This document shows, piece after piece, positions 13,692 through 17,287 of a stretch of DNA of 17,287 nt; positions within the stretch are counted from its first letter, which is position 1, and every line of letters begins with the position of its first letter. Both the position numbers and the translations under genes were made by a program. This stretch comes from DASWVC01 sp036401335. Its GTDB lineage: Bacteria; Verrucomicrobiota; Verrucomicrobiia; Chthoniobacterales; JAFAMB01. The notes under the pieces were generated by a model. It ran no database searches. It was not told where the DNA came from and saw only the letters and a program-made list of their open reading frames with translations. The stretch covers positions 1 through 17,287 of the forward strand of contig DASWVC010000225.1 in assembly GCA_036401335.1 (NCBI GenBank). The letters run 5' to 3'.

Positions 13692-14633
13692 ATGAGGTCT
13701 TTCTGGTTGCTGCTTTACTTGGCGTCCTTTGCCTTTGCCCTTCCCGGTCAAACCCCGGATGGCGTCAAAACGGTCGATCTCCTGCCCGGATTTCGTCGTT
13801 GCCTCGATGACCTCCCGGCAGACCCAGTCCGCAGTTCGGCGGCCTTCCGGCGATGGTTGCAGGCGGCCGAACCAGACGTTTGCCGTCACCTTTCGTCGCT
13901 CCCGGCCGACCCCGCAGGTTGGTCGGCTTACCTGGCTGAAGCACGCCGGCTCCTGCCCGTGATGGTTTTACTCAGCCGGCGGTGTATGCAGGTAGAGCCG
14001 GAAGTTGTGCACCGGCTCCAGCAACGGTTCCCGGACTTCGACCCTGCCCGAGTCGAGTTGACCCTCGGATTTTCCCTGTTCCGGTTTGATGCCCGGATTC
14101 CCTATGATCACCCCACGCAACTCTGGCTGGGCCTCGACGGCATTGCCTCCGCCCACGGCGCCGAGTGCCGCTTGGACGTGCTTTTGGCCCATGAAATGTT
14201 TCATGTGTACCATTTTCAGAACAACCCTCAACCGAATGCAGGCCGGTCAGTGCCGCTGTACCGCCAAGTGTGGCAGGAAGGGCTGGCCTGTTACGTTGCC
14301 CGACAGCTTTACCCGGAGGCCAGCCCCGCTGATGTCTTTCTCGATCCGAACCTTGCGGCCACGGGTCCACGGTACGTTGCCACCACCGCTCGAGCGTTGC
14401 TGGATGACTTGCAGACGGACGACGACGCGGCCACGTCCCGGTACCTTGCCTACCACGTGAGCACCGGTGCTTTGCCGGCGCGCATGGGTTACCTTTTGGG
14501 CTATGACGTGGTCAGCCGCTGTGCGGTCACCCAAAGCCTGGCCCAGTTAAGCAGACTAAGAGGTGAAAACCTGCTGCGCCTTATGCAAAAGGAGCTGCAC
14601 GGTTTGATCCAAGCGCCCCCTGCGGTGCCCTGA
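13692..14633 (+). CDS. Secreted gluzincin-like zinc metallopeptidase (DUF2268-like)
   Basis: A protein of about 313 residues with a signal peptide (MRSFWLLLYLASFAFA). The zinc-binding helix is HEMFH (167-171) in LLAHEMFHVYHFQ. The third ligand is probably Glu196 in VWQEGLACYVA, the HExxH...E pattern of gluzincins. The later block LPARMGYLLGYDVV (261-274) recalls the PPRxGYYLGY region of predicted Zn-dependent proteases of the DUF2268 type. It should act in the periplasm or outside the cell; the substrate is unknown. The frame opens at a GTG at 13671, but the ATG at 13692 begins the signal peptide directly and is preferred, although its AAGGA lies very close. The 3' end overlaps the convergent YcxB-like gene by 53 bases. 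Confidence 0.8.
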   Translation: MRSFWLLLYLASFAFALPGQTPDGVKTVDLLPGFRRCLDDLPADPVRSSAAFRRWLQAAEPDVCRHLSSLPADPAGWSAYLAEARRLLPVMVLLSRRCMQVEPEVVHRLQQRFPDFDPARVELTLGFSLFRFDARIPYDHPTQLWLGLDGIASAHGAECRLDVLLAHEMFHVYHFQNNPQPNAGRSVPLYRQVWQEGLACYVARQLYPEASPADVFLDPNLAATGPRYVATTARALLDDLQTDDDAATSRYLAYHVSTGALPARMGYLLGYDVVSRCAVTQSLAQLSRLRGENLLRLMQKELHGLIQAPPAVP

Positions 14634-15276
14634 TGATTCCTCCGCGGCAGACGGTCTGGCGCGACGCCTCTCCGGTAGGGTGCACGGCGATGGCCGTGCC
14701 CAGACCAACTCCCGCCGCGAGTGCAACCAGCAAGGGACGAGAGGACCGGAAAGCCAGCGTGGCGGACCGCCTGTTGGTAATTTTTAACTTTCGGAACCCA
14801 TTGTGCGCACGTGCGCAGTCCACCAGTTCCAGCCAAAGTGATTCGGATAAACCAAGGGAAGGCACGAGAAAGATTTGGCGGACGTGAAAACGGATCACCC
14901 AGAAATCTGCGTAGCGCCCAAGCGCCGTTACATTGGTCCAATCGTAACCCGCAACGATCTTTGAGCCGCACAACCGTAGCTGTTGAGTTTCGGGGTGAAT
15001 GGTTACCGACTCGCCCCAGAGGCCAACCAGGCGCCGGGCGGTGGCTCGGGCCGCCACCATGGTTTGGATCAAGGCCAGGACACTTCCGCTCAGCACCCCC
15101 CAAAAAGCCGGGAAAAGGATCGTCGAACGAAGATCGCCTCGGTGCAGAATCCAGGTCACCGTCACCAGTAAGACGGTCGCGGGAATCACCGACCAGACCC
15201 AGAGCCAGTCGCGGCCCAGGTAGTAGGCCATAAACCCACGGCGCACCTCGGCTTCAGCGAAACTTGCACGGCACAT
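14581..15276 (-). CDS. YcxB-like membrane protein
   Basis: A protein of about 231 residues. Two membrane segments at about 24-44 and 52-74 are followed by a soluble beta-rich domain, residues 78-160. This contains SKIVAGYDWTNVTALGRYADFWVIRF and IFLVPSLGLSESLW, the pattern of YcxB-like C-terminal domains (a W-x-x-V strand, a strand with aromatic residues, then a hydrophobic-Pro turn). A third hydrophobic stretch (about 181-198) and a basic tail come after it. Members have no assigned function. The frame begins with a TTG at 15300; I chose the ATG at 15276, which gives a normal N-terminus, but neither start has a clear ribosome binding site. The last 53 bases overlap the metallopeptidase gene on the other strand. 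Confidence 0.7.
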   Translation of the reverse strand: MCRASFAEAEVRRGFMAYYLGRDWLWVWSVIPATVLLVTVTWILHRGDLRSTILFPAFWGVLSGSVLALIQTMVAARATARRLVGLWGESVTIHPETQQLRLCGSKIVAGYDWTNVTALGRYADFWVIRFHVRQIFLVPSLGLSESLWLELVDCARAHNGFRKLKITNRRSATLAFRSSRPLLVALAAGVGLGTAIAVHPTGEASRQTVCRGGIIRAPQGALGSNRAAPFA

Positions 15277-15395
15277 CTTGGGAAAGGTGAACAACAACAA
15301 AGATCGGCATTCACCTGGCGCAATGCAGTTTTATCTGAGCAGACCGGTCCGGGTGTTCTTAAAGACCTTGTCCGGGGCACCGATCCTCGAGTTTT

Positions 15396-15542
15396 ATGTT
15401 CAGGGTTTCTCCACGTTTGCCGCTGTTGGCCATCGCCATTGCCCTAGGCGCTTTTTTGCTGCTTTCCTTGCTTGGCTGCAGCGGCGCCGGGCATGGTTTG
15501 GCCGGCCCGGAACCCCGGATGCTTTTGTCCGCCGGCCAATGA
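15396..15542 (+). CDS. Lipoprotein signal ORF, out of frame with the epimerase
   Basis: A 48-residue frame reads MFRVSPRLPLLAIAIALG, then a hydrophobic run ending in the lipobox LLGC with Cys28, then a short Gly/Ala/Pro tail. It looks like the export signal of a lipoprotein. Secreted aldose 1-epimerases of related bacteria often carry such a leader in frame. Here the stop TGA (15540-15542) overlaps an in-frame ATG (15539-15541) of the epimerase as ATGA. Either this is a separate tiny lipoprotein coupled to a cytoplasmic epimerase, or one base is missing between about 15480 and 15540 and the two are one gene. I cannot tell which from sequence alone. Confidence 0.45.
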   Translation: MFRVSPRLPLLAIAIALGAFLLLSLLGCSGAGHGLAGPEPRMLLSAGQ

Positions 15543-16603
15543 TCCTGTGCCGTTCTTCTTGCGAGGGGAATACGTCTCCGTACGGTGAAGGCGTGGAGCT
15601 CTTTACCCTTACCAATCGCCACGGACTGCAGGCTCAAGTCACGAATTACGGCGCCCGCCTCGTTTCATTGCACGCCCCGGACCGAAACGGAAAACCGGCA
15701 GATGTCGTGCTTGGATTTGATACCCCTGCCGGGTACGAGCAGCCCAACCCTTATTTCGGGGCGATCGTCGGCCGCTACGGCAACCGGATCGCCCATGGAC
15801 GGTTTCTTTTGGATGGACACCAGTACCAATTGGGAATAAACGACCGCGGCAACCACCTGCATGGGGGTACCCGCGGATTCGATAAGGTAACCTGGGCGAT
15901 TGACCCTGCCTTTTCCGGGAAAGGCGCGGCCGTGCAACTTACTTACGTCAGCCCGGATGGCGAGGAAGGGTATCCGGGGACCCTTGAAACAAAGGTAGAG
16001 TACCGTTTGACGGACGAGAATGCACTGGAAATTGATTACCAGGCAACCGCGGACCAGCCCACGGTGGTGAACCTGACCAACCATTCGTATTTCAACTTGG
16101 CGGGCGCGGGAGCCAGCCCGATCACGGGTCACGTGCTGATGATCAACAGTGACCAGTTCATCCCGACTGATGCCGCCGCCATTCCGCTGGGTGAGCTCAG
16201 CCCGGTGAAAGGAACCCCGTTTGATTTTCGCAGCTCCACGCCGATCGGCGCCCGCATTGACCAAGATAACCAGCAACTCGCCTGGGCTAAAGGCTACGAC
16301 CACACCTGGGTGCTGAACCGCAACGAAACGGGATTGGCCCACGCCGCGACCGTGCATGACCCTGCCTCAGGCAGGGTCATGGAGGTGCTGACCACAGAAC
16401 CTGGAGTCCAGTTTTATGCCGGCAACCAACTCGACGGCACCGTGACCGGTAAACACGGCGTACCTTACCCTTTCCGTTCGGGGTTTTGCCTCGAAACCCA
16501 GCATTACCCCGACTCGCCCAACCGGCCTGCGTTCCCTTCCACGGTGCTTCGACCAGGAGAAACCTTAACTTCCAGGACCGTGTTCCGGTTTTCTGCGGCG
16601 TAG
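15539..16603 (+). CDS. galM: Aldose 1-epimerase (mutarotase)
   Basis: A 354-residue enzyme that interconverts the alpha and beta forms of hexoses such as galactose and glucose. All key motifs are present: GRYGNRIAHGRF (79-90), NHLHGG with His108, NHSYFNLAG with His182, KGYDHTWVLN with Asp254, and FCLETQHYPDSPN with the catalytic Glu319. The frame is open upstream to 15278, but those residues read as low-complexity Arg/Pro noise. The ATG at 15539 lies just before the first homologous strand (VELFTLTN) and overlaps the stop of the lipoprotein ORF. It has no ribosome binding site of its own. If the lipoprotein leader originally belonged to this protein, the enzyme would be periplasmic and this copy frameshifted. 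The stop is 11 bases from the convergent hypothetical gene. Confidence 0.92.
   Translation: MILCRSSCEGNTSPYGEGVELFTLTNRHGLQAQVTNYGARLVSLHAPDRNGKPADVVLGFDTPAGYEQPNPYFGAIVGRYGNRIAHGRFLLDGHQYQLGINDRGNHLHGGTRGFDKVTWAIDPAFSGKGAAVQLTYVSPDGEEGYPGTLETKVEYRLTDENALEIDYQATADQPTVVNLTNHSYFNLAGAGASPITGHVLMINSDQFIPTDAAAIPLGELSPVKGTPFDFRSSTPIGARIDQDNQQLAWAKGYDHTWVLNRNETGLAHAATVHDPASGRVMEVLTTEPGVQFYAGNQLDGTVTGKHGVPYPFRSGFCLETQHYPDSPNRPAFPSTVLRPGETLTSRTVFRFSAA
16355..16381. repeat. Perfect 27-bp palindrome inside the epimerase gene
   Basis: CATGACCCTGCCT is followed by one C and then its exact reverse complement AGGCAGGGTCATG, making a 13+1+13 inverted repeat. It encodes part of HDPASGRVME, a conserved-looking stretch of the epimerase, so it is not an insertion that disrupts the protein. 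Confidence 0.8.
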
Positions 16604-16614
16604 CCGGGCCGTCC

Positions 16615-17130
16615 CTAGTGTCCGGCTGGAACGCTTTTCAGGCGCGAGGTGATAAAAGGATTATCCGTCCGGCGTTGCTCTTCCGGCGTCAAATAGTGGC
16701 GCAGCTCAGCCTCAATTTCCTGAGCCGTATCGGTCGAGGTACGGATGCGTCTGGCTTGGTCAAAATCAGCCACCAAACGCCGGTAGGCGTGCGTGAGAAC
16801 GGCCAGTTGCGCCAGCAAGCTGACCGGAATGCAGGCCTGCCCTTCCCGCAACGGCGCAATCCTTTTTGCCAGTGCGCGCAGGTTCTGAGCCGTTAATCCC
16901 ACAGTTTCGCGAACGACGGCAGGCGATGCCGGATCGTTTACCTGCAACGTGATCTCAGCGAGCGTGTAGTCTACATCAACGCTGTACCGCACATGACCCC
17001 TTCCCTCAAAGGAAAGGTATTGAACCCCGTTACCTTCGTTTACGGCATAAAGTTCTGTGCCCCGGCGTTGCACGTCGGCTAACCAGTTATCGACAAGCTC
17101 GCGTAATTGGCTGGTAGTTTCTGCTTGCAT
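16615..17130 (-). CDS. Hypothetical protein, 171 residues
   Basis: I do not recognise a family. The protein appears soluble and acidic to neutral, with no signal peptide or membrane segment. The N-terminal half (about 1-70) looks mixed alpha/beta, with strands such as VQYLSFEGRGHVRYSVDVDY and AEITLQV. The C-terminal half (about 70-150) looks helical and charged (LTAQNLRALAKRIAPLREGQ, LLAQLAVLTHAYRRLVADFDQARR). Codon use is in line with its neighbours, and the frame is uninterrupted, so it is likely a real gene. The ATG at 17130 lacks a clear ribosome binding site. It converges on the epimerase gene and is transcribed away from the window's right edge. Confidence 0.65.
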   Translation of the reverse strand: MQAETTSQLRELVDNWLADVQRRGTELYAVNEGNGVQYLSFEGRGHVRYSVDVDYTLAEITLQVNDPASPAVVRETVGLTAQNLRALAKRIAPLREGQACIPVSLLAQLAVLTHAYRRLVADFDQARRIRTSTDTAQEIEAELRHYLTPEEQRRTDNPFITSRLKSVPAGH

Positions 17131-17159
17131 ACATCAATTGCTTTTTATTCCCGTTGTCC

Positions 17160-17279
17160 GTAAACCGGAAGGGAACCTGGCTGAGACGGTGTTTCGTTAA
17201 TTGGGAAGTACTTTTCAGCCCTGATCGGAAAGCCCGTGCCGTCCAAGGATTGATCCCTGCCTGTGAGGCTCCGGTTTAC
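17160..17279. repeat. Inverted repeat GTAAACCGGA/TCCGGTTTAC at the right edge
   Basis: Exact 10-bp inverted repeats (17160-17169 and 17270-17279) bound a 120-bp segment upstream of the hypothetical gene. The interior has no gene. The arrangement could be a small non-autonomous element (MITE) or a spaced operator; no target duplication can be verified so close to the edge. Confidence 0.35.
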
Positions 17280-17287
17280 AGCGACCG

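Noticed and set aside
1..17287. CRISPR array, tRNA genes, prophage or toxin-antitoxin loci
   Set aside because: No regularly spaced repeats, cloverleaf-like sequences, phage genes or recognisable toxin/antitoxin pairs were seen.

Overview
This is a GC-rich window from a Gram-negative-type bacterium with periplasmic, lipoprotein-like and multi-pass membrane proteins. I would guess a soil or freshwater member of the Verrucomicrobiota. That rests on impressions only: the style of a small membrane protein with a CPRC...CFHC zinc ribbon, a YcxB-like membrane protein, and a stress-type SDR beside a ferritin-like protein. There is no rRNA or tRNA to confirm it. No CRISPR array, transposase or prophage gene could be recognised.

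Region 1 (1-7049, minus strand). After about 295 bases with no convincing gene comes an alpha/beta-hydrolase esterase (296-1066), then a ChrR-type cupin (1168-1539). Upstream of these is a tight five-gene operon read right to left: a BMP-family periplasmic binding protein, two BPD_transp_2-type permeases, an isochorismatase-fold amidohydrolase that closely resembles biuret hydrolase (BiuH), and a double-domain ATPase. The permease, amidohydrolase and ATPase genes overlap one another, twice as ATGA. The enzyme is therefore embedded inside the transporter operon.

Region 2 (7050-8398). A divergent intergenic region of about 290 bp carries several perfect inverted repeats. It separates the operon from a plus-strand formamidase (amiF). 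Taken together, the transporter, the BiuH-like enzyme and formamidase look like a system that imports a small nitrogen-rich amide or heterocycle and strips ammonia from it. The true substrate is unknown. No allophanate hydrolase or ring-opening enzyme lies in the window.

Region 3 (8525-10281). A YghA-type short-chain dehydrogenase and a small ferritin-like helical protein, each followed by a strong hairpin terminator, look like stress genes.

Region 4 (10282-12911). A very GC-rich non-coding stretch is bounded by imperfect direct repeats. It leads into a hairpin-dense leader and then fsr, an MFS exporter of the fosmidomycin-resistance type. fsr converges on an aldo/keto reductase, and their stop codons overlap.

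Region 5 (13002-17287). This part holds a possible secreted Pro/Arg-rich protein, a membrane zinc-ribbon protein, a secreted gluzincin-like metallopeptidase, a YcxB-like membrane protein, an aldose 1-epimerase, and a hypothetical protein. The epimerase is preceded by an out-of-frame lipoprotein signal ORF that ends in an ATGA overlap with it.
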